Below, one piece after another: positions 11,537-25,200 of a DNA stretch of 64,000 bases. A model generated the notes under the pieces. The model was not told the DNA's origin and did no database searches. It saw only the letters and a program-made list of their open reading frames with translations. The translations under genes were made by a program, and so were the position numbers. The stretch is from Vanilla planifolia (lineage: Eukaryota; Streptophyta; Magnoliopsida; Asparagales; Orchidaceae), in NCBI GenBank assembly GCA_023846275.1, contig CM043869.1, positions 35,490,737 to 35,554,736 on the forward strand, written 5' to 3'. The first letter of the stretch is position 1; each line of letters begins with the position of its first letter.

Positions 11537-13264
11537 TCTCCAAATTATCTTGGTTAGGGCTAAATTTTAGGGATGCTTAAGTTTGTGACTATCAGTAATG
11601 TTAACTTCCTAATGCTTAATCTATAGTAACCTGTTTGAACATGAACGTGGTGATGGTCGTTACCTATGTTATAATTAACATGTACCTTATAGATCTCCTT
11701 TAATTTCATAATATTTAACAGATTTTTTTCAATAATCGTTCCTTTGGCATTAAGTTGAAGTGTTGTCATCATTCATGGGATTCTTGATGAAGTTATTTTT
11801 GCAATTTATAGAAAGAAATCCATGTATTCCATACACAAACATGGAAATTTTTAAATTCAATTATCTTTAACGTTTATACAAAGGTATAGATAGTCCTTTG
11901 CGGACTGCAATTCTATTTTTTATTTGAGAGATGTCCTGTGTATCATGTCTCTGTAAATGCTTATTCAAATTGTACATTTTGGTGTTCCTTGGTGCACCAC
12001 TATGGTGTTTGTTATTTGTTTGCAAGGGGCTTATCAGGTTTTCAAAGATCAGGGGATTATTTTTTGATGTATTCGTTGATTTAGTCTATGCTTCGCGTCT
12101 TATTCTGTGTGAGTAACTAAACTATTTAAACTTTTGACTAAATATGTTAGATATCATTACCACGTTCTATCTTATCTCGATCATTGTAGTGATAGAAAAT
12201 CTAGATCTTTGCCCAATTCTCTTTTGGTCTAGTGAAACATCAAAATCAAATGCATCTGATCGTGCCAGGCTATATCATGTGATAGTATGTCTAAGGTTTA
12301 TAGAAATTTGGGCCTTCTTGGGAACAATAAAATGTTGAAGTTATGCTTCAATTTCGTAGGTTTAAAAGTTCTGTCCAGTTGATCTGGAAATTAGAGAAGT
12401 TGATATGCTATTGGGTTTCAGAGTTTTTTGTTGTCTTAGGTCTTGTAGTCAATTATGTTGTTGTGGTTCATGCTTTTTTTTAATGATTTACTGTGAGAAG
12501 AATTATACACATAGAGATCTCTAATGTGGATTGACCTTTTAACTTGTATATAAGAGAAAAAATGAATTCTGGTTGTCCAGTTGGGATACCTCTTGTCATT
12601 CATGAAGTTTAATGCTAGATTATTCAGGTGTCATAAGCAAGTTTGAGAAGCGCAACTAAAAATGTAATGAATTTCTTAAGGATATTTGAAAATAAAAATT
12701 TTATATACTTATTTTATTTTATAAACATTTATGGCTTGTTTATATGCACGGATGTGCAACAGGCATAGCAATGTACTTTTGTCAGTTATTAAATCTGAGG
12801 CACACACACAGACGAGGCTATGTTAAATGTATTTTTGTTAAATGCATTACAAAAAGTTGGTACTTACCATATCAAGCCTTAAACACGATTCATTGCAGCA
12901 GCTAATATAAAAATAATATTTTGTGACTATGATGTATGTGATGGCCTTTTGTGAGTTGAATGCTACCTTAAAAATACTTTACAATTACTGGTATTCCACA
13001 AAGCTGCATTGAGTAGGATCAAGTCCCCATTAATCCTTTCCAGTGGCCTCTACCGTCCCAAAAAAGAAGGCCACCCTTACGCTTTTTTGCTTTGCTTTGT
13101 AGTCAAAGAAACTTTACCAAGCATTTTTTAGTCAACTTTTGATTTCCTTTTGCAGGAGAAATCTGGTTTGAACCAATGCAGAATCTACTGTCTATAAAAC
13201 ACAGCCTTGATTATTTTATTCTTCTTTTAGGGCAACGTTATCTCTTATTCAACCATTAGTCACA
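11537..13264. other. Upstream region of the DPD1-type exonuclease gene
   Basis: No separate gene supported. A good splice acceptor (TTCCTTTTGCAG, ending at 13155) and a second (TTCTTCTTTTAG, near 13230) lie just before the start codon. This suggests the 5'UTR contains an intron and that the transcription start is further upstream. The position of the first non-coding exon could not be fixed. Confidence 0.4.
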
Positions 13265-16200
13265 ATGTCTTTTGCTCCTATTTGGTCGGGAAACTTTCAT
13301 CAGATGAGGAGCTCTGTGGGAAGCATCTGTTGTTTAAGATTTTTCAGATGTCATTTTATTTTATTTCCTGGAAAGGATTTTATTCCTAGGATGTGCTTTT
13401 TGAGGCCTTTATCTGCAAAAGTAGAAGGAAGTAGTCAAGCGTCGAACAGCAGTGAAAATCTTAGTGTTCATGAAAAAAATGTAGAAACTTTGGCAAATAT
13501 CAGCAATGAAAGGTCGGATTTTCTTGAATATAAGTCTGTTCAGCACTGTAATATACAGAAAAATTCTGAGTACAATTTACCAGACCGACCTGCTACAGTT
13601 TTAGTATTTGATACAGAAACCACTGGGCTCAGTAGAGAGTCGGGAAGGATGATTGAAATTGCCATTCGAGATCTTCTTGGGGGTAAGAACAGTACTTTTC
13701 AATCCCTCATCAATCCTCGAAGAGCCGTACCAAATGCATATGTTCATGGCATTAGCTCTGATATGGTTAATAGGCCCGATGTCCCAAGGTAGGCTTCTTA
13801 ATCTAACAGATTATATTTTAATGCACTTTTTTTCTTTCAGTATTGAACTTGTGCTACTAGTTCTCATGTTTGAATTGAGCTTTGCCTTGAATACTAACTG
13901 TCTACGCACAAGTACGTAAGCTGACGAGTGTCTTGAAGTGAGCTAGAAACACCAGTTCACCAGCTATATGGAAAAATTTCAATAACAGTTCCTTGAACAA
14001 TTTTTTTAATTGTTATAATAGCGCAAAAACTATCATTGTGTAATTCGAGACAATTTTCTGTAAACGGTCATGTCATGTACTATAATGTAAAAAATTCTTT
14101 CATGCATGAGACTTAATAGTCATATTTTCTTGAAATAATCCTTATTTTCATGGGAAGTAAAGCATTCTGCCAATTTGCAAGCTTGTCTAGAGTTAAACAA
14201 AAGGGAAAATTATGAGTAGCTAATGATTACTGAATGTTGTCAAAGTAAATCAGTCTACCAATTTGTTACCTTGAGTTACATTGAAGGGAAGATTATGAAT
14301 AACTAATGATTCCGGAATTACTTTCATATCTTAAAGAAATGTCAAAAATCTAATGCCTTTTGTATCTAGGGATTGGATTTTATTTGAAATTAGAAACTAA
14401 GGCACAAATTTTAAAAAATATTATGCTAATGATGGAACAATCTTGAGATCTAATTATTCTAAACCCTTTAAAAAAGTAGATTTCAATTTAATTGGTCAAA
14501 TCAGCAAGATTTTTGATGAAATATTCAGGTCTTGAAAGGTGTTATAACCAAAAACGAATGACTAAACAAATAAGAGATCATGGTAATGAGACTAACAGAA
14601 GTTATTATCTTAACCACACAAAATTGCTGTGAAGGCTAGCGGATCACTACAATGACAGAGGCAAGAATTTTGTTAGTACAATTTTAATGCCTTTTGCTAA
14701 TGTCATTGTTTTGATGATAATAATTACTAAGTTATGCTATCATGAAGTTCAATTGAATGAGATTATGTGACCCAATTATTAATTGTATACCTAGAACAAT
14801 GATCAAATATTTGTGTTACAACTAAATGGATAGTTCAGCCTTACAAAACTCTTGTGTTTGCAGGGTCCAGTTAAGGATTGGATTCAAAATTTTTGACATG
14901 AACTTTTGTACTTTACATTTTTGTAAGGGTTTATTGACCTTTAAGCTGCATTACAACAATTTTTTTAGAGTGACTAAATTTTTTTGTATGCACGAAAGTT
15001 AGGTTTATATTTTAGTGATAAGATTTTGCTATAACAAGGTTTATTTTGAATTTGAACTTCAGATTATCACATGCAACTTTTATTTGGAATGGGAAAAAAA
15101 ATCTTTTGCATAACAAATACGATGAGTCACATGTTATTTAGATCCATTGAACTAGAGAATATATATAGGGAATTAATAGATTTCAAGTAGAATAAACACA
15201 GGCCAAGAAGTTCATAAAAATAAAAATCCTCACATTGTGACTCAAATGCATCAAGGATCTAGAAGAAATGGCTAATAATTAATTCTTTCATAAAATTGGG
15301 GTGCATAACATTCAAATTCTTAGAAGAGGATATATATGAAAAACAACTAATTTAAGTGGGATATTGTATTCCAAGAGACAATGGGCAAAAGTGACAAACA
15401 TCTAAATGGCTATAATACATTAGATAATTGAACAAATGGTTACTGCAAGCAACATGAAGTATAACAAGAATTAGGGAAGTGAAAATCTTCCCCATATGTC
15501 AGCTTCTTTATGGGTTCAATATTTACTTAACGTTGCATGGGCTTTGGCATCTAACAGGAACACGATTGAGGCTAAAGCATTATTTGGTTTGGGGTTGTGT
15601 CAAGTCACTTTGAGGTAGTATTGTAAAAGACAATGTTTTAATCTTTATTGATAAAAATAGAATTTGGTATCCTTTATATAGGAATCAATCCATCAGATGC
15701 ATAAGAAAAGAAGCTTGAAATGGGAAACTTGATAAAACATAAATATTAGGATGTTATTTTTATATCGCTATTAATGAGATGCTAATTAAGACTTAATGAA
15801 TATTTTAACACTTTCTTCAAGTTGGAGCATAAATATGAATCATGTTAGTTTTGTCATAATTCCTTTTGAAGGGCAAAGATTTCATAGATATATCGATTAG
15901 TTGGTTTTGAGAAGGTGTAAAGGGGCAAATAAATGTTTTGAGCCATAACAACCTCTAATGAAGCAACAATCAACTACAATCTACTTGGTTTGTTCGTGAA
16001 GATTTGGATTACTTACTATGTGAATAACATCCTAATTGTCATAGCACATAACTAATGATTCTATATAATGACAATCAAGTTTCTTAAGAAAATACTTATC
16101 CACAATATTTCATTGGTTGTATGAATAATGGCTAGATATTCAATTGAAATTGAATAAATCATGATAAAATAGGGGCTTTATTCAAAAAATGTGACTTTCA

Positions 16201-19200
16201 CAAAAGTATAAAAATAATGTTTAATAAGATCAAATTAGTTATACTATTTTTGGATGTAAGATTAACCAAGAAATATGCAAGTGTTTGAGGATACTTTTTT
16301 AGTCTTGGAGTATGAAGATGAATAAATGAGATATAGCAAAAAGCTTTATGAGTGATAGAAAAGGGATTTTTTTAGTATGTAATATGCAAAAGGGAATAAT
16401 ACTTTCCAAAATAGAAGAAGGCATTTGATTGATAGTATAATTGGTTGTAACAGCAACATATCCTAATTTTTGTTGGGTAGTTGCATCAAAATTAGAATTG
16501 TGCTATCAACGTCAAGTATGTGTCAATGCTTTTGCCTACTTATGCCATTTTGTTGGGGTGCATACAGACAAGATGCTTGATTTATGATGTCTAATAAAGT
16601 ATGGAAGTTAGACAAATTTTTTAACAAACTCAAAAGCATTGGTAGAGCAAAAAACTTGAATGGTAATGAAAAATCTCATATTTATTTAATTACAAAAATT
16701 TCATATTTCTCTTAGTACTTAAGACTTATCTTTCAAAATGTAAAATGTAAAGTTAGGAAACTCATGAATAATCATTTCTAAAGATTATAAAATACTAACT
16801 ACCATTGAGAGGCTCCAGTCAACAAGGAGATCAAATATTAGAATGGATTGTAGAATTATTATTATCAATTTGTTGAGGACGTAGCTTTTTTAACTCATAT
16901 GACATTTGAATTTGAAAGACTTAGGAGATAAAAGTTACTTTGACTTGAAAAGAGAAATACCTTATATGAAATGACACTTGGATGAAGACAAATTATTATC
17001 AATTTGTTGAGGACGTAGCTTTTTTAACTCATATACATTTGAATCTGAAAGACTTAGGAGATAAAAGTTACTTTGACTTGAAAAGAGAAATACCTTATAT
17101 GAAATGACACTTGGATGAAGACATCGAAACCAAATAATACTTTGGGAGAGATAAGTATGGTATTAGTATCTAAGAAATAGAGATGGCCACATTCATGATT
17201 GTCACCAATCTATCTTTATAGTTAGAGGCTGAAAAACAGTGTTTCGGATAAAGGGAAATGGAACATTAAAGTATTTTGGTAAGCTAGTTAGTATATATAA
17301 GATTCATAAAAAATTTAGGGGTGTAAATGTATGGTTAAAGAACAAAGTTTTCGATGATACAATGGATATCATACTTGTAAAAGAGAATAGGAACACATCC
17401 ATAATAAGAATAGAAGGCAATGACTGAGATAGAGTTAAAGTAGAAAAATATAATTTTTATCAATTATGTTGGATGTGATATTAGAATTTAACTTATAAAG
17501 CTCACTATGGTTAGCACTAAGAACTTTGAGTAAAAATAGCTTGAATAGAGGAATGTGAACTTGGTGTTACTTGAATTTTTCGTATTCATCTTTGAACACT
17601 ACCATCTTCAGTAGAAGACTATGAGCATTTTATTATAGATGATAGTGTATCTTTTAGGCTTTTCAAACTTGATTTGACATTTCTCTGAGATGTGGTTTGC
17701 ATAATTGCATGAGAGCAATATTGAAAAGATTAGGAAATGTTATAACCATTAATACATTTATTATTGAAGTTACCATGAATGCAATTTGGTTTATTGGACT
17801 CTTATTACATTCATGAACATGACCATGATCATGAGTAGCTAAAGAAAAAGATCCAATGAAAGGTGTAACAAGGTTGTGAAATCGAGCAAAAACATTGTGT
17901 ACAAACATTGCTCTACCAATAGTGATGATTTGTTGTCAAACTGATTGTGGGGACCCCTTGGTATTAATGAGGAAATGTTCATCAAGAATATCTTTTAGAA
18001 TGCTAAAGTTCTTTTGGAGGTGTTGATTAGAGTTGAAATTCTTTTTATATAATTGGAACATTTAAGTTGTGTTCTTCACTTAGGATATCTCATAGAGCAT
18101 ATGTTAGATGTATTTTAAGAGTAAAAATTGTTAAGCGTGGAGGAAATGTTTGTTTTTATATTATTTAGAAGCCAACATATGATTATATAGTCGTTTTTCT
18201 GCTATTATTTGTAAGAGGTAGAATTCTTATCTTTGCCATGCTAGATTTGATCTGAAAGAAGATCTAATATTTTCCAATTTGTGAAAATAATTTCAAATGC
18301 CTAATAGTGTAGGAGGTGTTTGAGTAAGACAATTTGATGGTCATTCTTATGATAAATTTATTAGAGTTGGTTATTAGTAGACAAAATAGTAGAAAGACAA
18401 CCTGGTTAATTCTTACATGTTTGTAATTGAAGACAACATGCTTGCAAATGTAGAAAGTTGTTGTAAGGCATATGAGAGTTTGGATTGCCCCTTTTTATAG
18501 GAGATGATGGGGTAATATTATCCTTAGGATGCTGAAGGAGTGAGTTGATCATCACCTTTATGGTAAAAGAGGCAACACATGCCAAGTGTTATGTGAGGCA
18601 TGATAAGGGAGGAAGGGAAGGGGATATGTCATCACGAAGCATCTTCAACTTCATCAAGGGACAATCTCATGGATGGGTAGCATAGCATAAGAAGGTTGGG
18701 AAGGAGGAGGTGGCTATAAGAAGGAAGAGGCAAGAAGGGCAAGAAGCAAGATGGGGATGGGAAGCAAGAGACATCATCACAAAGTTTTGTTGTCACTAGA
18801 ACCAAGAGATGGCAAATTACAAAGTTTGTAAAACTCAAGGAATAGCTTTAGATTCTTTGTTGTTTTAAATTTTGTAAAGTATAAAGAAAGAAAACTATAA
18901 TTTTTTTTTCTTTTAAAAACTACCAAAGTAAAGTTTAAATTTTGTATTTTGATTGTCTTTTTTTATTGTGATAATAAACTAAAAATATTTCTTTTATTAA
19001 GTTTAGAAAAAGTAAAAAATGATTATAGTACTTTTCATTTTAGCTATTTTAATTTGTGATCTCGAAATTTTTGTTATGTTTTAAATTTTTGTTTTACGAT
19101 TTACAAAATAAAATTATAGAAAAATAAATTATAAGTAAAATTGTAGACATAGAAATGCTAAAGTAAAAGCAACAGACCAATAGTTACTTAAATGTTTTGT

Positions 19201-22200
19201 AATTAAAGAAAATTTATGGATGTTAATGTAACAATCGGGCTAGAAAGAATTATCATCAATCCCATAGTATAACAATTTTATTAGGGAAGTCAGTGTCATA
19301 AAAAACTTGAATTACAATTATTTCAATTAAAAAATAGTGCTAATGAAAGGACTCATAGTACATACAAGTATACAAATACAAATAAGAGAGTTAGTTCACT
19401 CCAAATTAATGCACATGAATATAAGTATGTATGATTATGCAAGTAAAATAAATCATAATATAGTTATAACCTTATTCAATTGCTTTATCATTAATTCCAC
19501 CAATTGAAGTTTAATTCCAAAAAATGAAATTAATTTTAGTACAAAGCATAGTCTAAACCAAGTGAAAACTAAAGGAATATGCTACAATAATAGTATGTGT
19601 ATGAATGTCAACAACCATGCTTTGAGGCCAAAATTGATGCTTATCAATTTTGCCTAAGAGATGCCTAATGTGACATTTGTTAGAATGTAATACGTGCGGC
19701 AACTTAATATGTTGAACACTCTTATGAGACAACTATCAAACATATGAAGGGGTGGAATGTTATGCAAGGTCATGCAATCGGTTGATTAAAGAAAATCGGA
19801 GCACAAATAGTTTTTAAGAGATCACTAGATTAGCTTGGGCCCAACTATAGAACTAAAAAGATGATTTAAAGTTAATTAAACAGTGATAATAGCTATGCTA
19901 TTAATGACAAAAAAATATGCATTTTGAAAGTGAAAAGAACATTATAAGGTCTGACATGCATGAACAATAGTTAAAATGATGGAATCTAGACTAAGCACTC
20001 AAAGCATAAGAACATTCACAAGTAAATAGTACTAAGGAAGCATTCTTAACTCTATATCAAATTTCATGTCCCTTGAAAAGGTGGATTTCTCTTTGTTACT
20101 CATGGGTTGCATAATGACCACCCTAGGAGGTTATTAGTTCACCTTGGATGGTCTGAGTAAACCACTCTATGTGATTTGTGAATGACATTGTGCAATTTGC
20201 TTTGGTTGTATGGGGTTGTTTATTGATTGCCCTAGATGGTCCCACTAAGGTTGGTCATTTAAAAAATAGAGTTGTAGAACTTTAAGAAAGAAAAAAAAGA
20301 AAAAAAAAATGAACCTCTAAAATTTTTTTGGCATTTTTCGAAATTTTGATAATGACTAAGCCTTTAATTTTGGGGTTTAAACTTAACCCCCCAAACACCA
20401 CTCAAAATGCTCATCGATTAGATTCTCACCAACGGATTTGTCTCATGGTCAAGTTTAAAACTCAAATTGCATTCATTACAAATGCAATATATACAAAAGA
20501 GTTTAGTCTTCATACGTGTAGAGTCCATAAATATGTCATATATTGCATCTTGTAATGTAGGACTAAAAAAATCAAGACATGAAAGAGAGTCGCAAGCTAT
20601 CGCTCTATATATAAAAGTCTTCCACTACATGTTTGAAGCTACTCTTAGTAATGTTGGAAAAAAAAGTAAAAGGTTAAGAAAAATAAAAAAAAAATCCTAA
20701 AATGGACTATAAAAATCGGGTCAATTGGCTTGGATAGTTTGAAGATTGCACCGTATGGTCCTTGGGAATTGCCTAATGCATGCCTATTAAGTCAAAACCT
20801 AGAAAGGTCTAGATGAACCCTCAGTGAAGTTGTCCAAGTTGTCACGTATCCCTTTGATCTACAGTGACGATATAAGATTCCTAAATACTCGGGGAAAACG
20901 CTGTAGTCGACTCTGAGGTAAGGCAATCTTCAAGGAGAATGTTGTAGTCAACTCAGGATAACCAAATATGTCTAGATGCAGCTCTTGCTAAATGAACGTG
21001 TATTTGTCGCCATCAAGATGTAGGTACCATTTACATCATGTTATTTGGAATAGCCTAGATCCTATCCTAATAGATTCTTTTCCAATTTACCCGCATCTAT
21101 CCTAATAGCTTTTGTAATACCAACTTACCCTCATTTACCCTCATAGCTTCTTCTCCACTTCACACTTTTTTTGTCATCTGTATTGAAGCTGTTCACCAAG
21201 GCCTCTACTTATGCATTCAACTGTTGTTGGCATGAATGAGCAAGGTAGTGTGACGTTCTCTTGATTTCAAAAGAATTATTGTAAATTAATTGTGCTTTTG
21301 TTTACCGTACTCCATGTTGTTAGGTTCATGTCAATGACATGTAATAATACAAATAATTTTTTAACGTAATCTTCTATGAAGCAATATGTACACTACAATA
21401 GTTGGAATTGTTGTAGACAAAGAAATTGAAGAATCCAAACTACTTAGTCTATTGTTATTACAATAGAAAGTGCTGATTTTTGTTTGGTGCAATCCTCAAC
21501 TCTTGGACATAATATAAATCATTCCAACTTTGTTAGTGGTGGTTACATTTGAACAAGAATAACTCCAATGAAGATGAGAGTAGATGCATTGGAACATCAA
21601 ATAAGTTTATGTTAAAGGCCATATGCAATTGCTGATAATGGCAAGAAATTATTGATTTCAGGCTTCACACTACCTTCTTAAGCAGCATTTGGAATCAATA
21701 CTGATTGGATTTGTTCTTACCAATGGTTTTGTCCTATGGCTAAGTTTGAAACTCAAGTTGCATTCATCACAAATAAGCTATGTACAAAAGGTTCTAGGTC
21801 CTTATATTTATAGTACCCATATATGTATCATATAATGCATCTTATAATATGGGACTAAAACATAGAAGACATGAAAAAAAGATCCAAACTAGCACTCTAT
21901 ACAAACAGGTTTTTTATTGATCAAAATTTACTTAGTAACGTGGGACTACAAAATAAAAATAAGAAAAATAAAAATAAGAAAAATGAAAACAAATCCTAAG
22001 ATTTACTAAAAAGATCAGGTCAACCACCCTAAGAGATTTGAGGACTACACTATGCAGTTTATGGGAATTGTTCGATACAATTGAAAACCACCTAAGGTGG
22101 TACTACCAAAGCAAAGCATAGAAAGGTCTAGATGATGACCTAATAAAGTTCTATAAGTTGTCTCTTGTCCTTTTGATTTGCAATTGTCATAAGAGATACC

Positions 22201-25200
22201 CAGATACTTGGCAAAAATGTTATAGTCAACTCAAAGGTGAGATGATCTCAAAGAAAAACATTGTAATCAACACATGATAACCAAGTTGGTCCATATGTAG
22301 TTCGTATTGAACAAAGGTATATTTGACGTTATCAAAGGTAGCTGACATCATGTTACTAAGATTGGAGAAGGTTGGGTACACCCAAATAAGTACATTTACT
22401 GGATTTCGATTGATTAATATGTTATTTTTACTAACAGTCTATTAATACTTTTACATTACCTCAGGAAGAATGCATGAAAAGAGAAAGGGAGGAAACTAAA
22501 GCTCATACGATGGAGATTCTTTTAAGTGTAGATGAAGATTAATGACAAGATATACTATCTTGACTTATTACATTACATGGAGATATATTTGGTATCAAGA
22601 ATGGAGAATTTTAAGCCATTTAAATGCTTAATAATTAAAGAAAAGCTTCATGAGATCTTACCTTTGATGGAAGTTCTTATCTTGGAAAATGAATAACCAC
22701 TCTTAAAGACACTATCATGTTGAAGGAGACAACCATTGGGGAGAAAATTGTGTTTCATATCACATGAGGAGAAAATGACAAGTCCTAACAACAGCTAAGT
22801 TGTTTAATTTTGAAAGATGGTTAAGTCTGGAAAGAGGGAGATTGGATTTCCCCTCACTTTCTCAATATGAAGAAGAATTAAAGAACTTTAAATATTATTC
22901 CTTACAATAAGAGAGATTCAATGAGACGAATCTCTCATTCAAAGCATCTTTTGTTGAAACAATGATGAAAAAAGTTCAAAACTTGATGTATAAGTTGACA
23001 GAGCTAAGTGAGCTAAACAAGGCCTTGACCCCTTAAAGAATGCTACAATTGTGGTTAAACAAGCCCACCTACCATTGGCTAGTCTTTTCTCTACAACCTT
23101 TTATTTAATCAATTTGAAATCCCTGCCTAACCTCAGTCTTCAAAATACCTTTCCTTTGATGAGCTAATTGGTTTGTACCAACAAGCAATCCTAGATCTAC
23201 TAATGTGAGGTTTCTTGATTTTAGAAGATTTATTGTAGTGCTTTTTTTTTTTACCTGACTCTATATTGCTAGGTTCACATCAATGACATAAAGATATGAG
23301 TAGTATTGTGGGCCAATCTTTAAGAAGCAATATCATCACATCAATAATTGAATGTGTTGTAGTCAAGCAAAGTAAAGAAAATGTGAATTGAAGATTTTGG
23401 AGTCAACAAAGAATCCAAACTACTTATTCTCTTGTTATCAAGATAGAAAGTGTTGGTTGTTTGCATGGTGCAATCCTTACCTCATGGACACAACAGATAT
23501 TGTTCCAGCGTTCAATGGTGGTATTGTCACCTTCAAAGAAGAATTAGCCCTAGAAAAAATGAAAGTAGATGCGTTGAACCTTCAAATAAATTATGTTAAA
23601 AACCATATGCCATTGTTGATTGTTTTTTCTGGTATGATCATATGCATTGCCCTCATTTGAAGTATGGTAGACTACGTAGGGATTGCAACTTTTGTGTTTG
23701 GTAAAATTGAAGACTGTCCCATTTAACAAACCAAGAAACCCAAACTCATCTTAGACCTGATCCACTAGGTCACTCATTCTTGAACCTGGGTTTTGAGAGG
23801 CAGCATGAGGCAGAATTGGATGAGTGGTGTGTGAAGAGGGTTTTAATCCCTAAACCCACATGGATCTGATTTGGGTGTCTCTTGTTTTAACTACCTATCT
23901 TTGTCAAGTTTTGTTTTTCAGTCTCATAACAGACCCATTACAGCTGGGTTAGTTCACATTTCATTGGTTCACACACAAATAGACATTCTTAAAGAAAGGT
24001 TTTATGGTTCCGTGAGTTGGTTTGTGTGGTTGTTTCTCTATATTATTGCCAATGCTTGTGAAAACAATGTTATAACTATGCTACCTTTTGTGACAAATTT
24101 ATGAGATGTTTGGTTTTGAAACTATGTCGTGAACTTAAACTCTGTTCGAATCCATTTTACATTCGTCACTGAACATTCTCTACAGTTTTTTGTTGAGATA
24201 TATGCCATGATGTATATTTTGATAGGGGCACTCTCAGTTGTGCTAGATTTTGCATTCTTTGTTGTTCTTGGTTCTGTCCACAGTGCAGAACCAGTTCGGC
24301 ATTAGCTGCTTTGCAAAAGAGTATGAACGCATCATGTATGTTGCAGATGTAGAAAATAAATAGATATAGCAGATGGTTGAAGGGTAACAACTGCAAGGAT
24401 AATAGAGGTGAGAAGGGAATATGGACATTGCATTGCAGATAGTGGTGAGACGGGATGATAATTGTAGGATTTCATTCATAAAGCAAAAAAAAAAAAATGC
24501 ATATAACTGATGGTTTCTACAAGTATTTGTGTAAAATATTGCAAGAATTCTTTCATAAAAGTAGTCAGTTTTTTATTCCATGCTAAACAAGATAATAAGT
24601 TTCTTTGTGTGCTGCAGGAAAACAAAACAGTTACCATGTAGGATATCCTTGAGTTACACCAAAACCAGCATTACCAGCAGGAAGTCTTATTATTCGAGCA
24701 ACCAACAATTTTTTATGATTGTTTGCTACTACTAAGGTTGTCTGTTCTTCTTCACTAGTCTTCTTGCAATTGAAAACATGCATAATGCTGCTTCTTCTTG
24801 ATAAACCTGTACTTTGTGTTGTGGGCTACTTGGCAACCCACTTTCCCTTCATAGCACTTGCCTTTTCGTTCACGTGGCCCACTTTGGCAAGTTCTTTATT
24901 GTGCTCCAACTCGTTGCACAACTTAACCCCAAACAATATGCTTCTTTGTTGATGTGCTTTCTCCTTACCAAGTTTCATCCTGTCTTTTCCCATTTAATTT
25001 AAGCTCTCCCTGTAGTCTCCTAATTGGTGACTGTAGCCCTTTTTCATCAGTGGGATGAACTTCCAACACCGGCTTTCCTAAAAATGTCCTCCTGATGCTA
25101 CTTAGAGTGGTATTACACAACCACTTGTCGATGGAGATTGCACTGCAATACATGTGAAAATGACAGACTTGTGATCATCCACGCACTGCAATCATAGGAG

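Noticed and set aside
24166..24479. Minus-strand open frames in DPD1 intron 1
   Set aside because: Cys/His/Ser-rich frames without a recognisable domain. The plus strand here looks slightly more coding-like, but too short to call.
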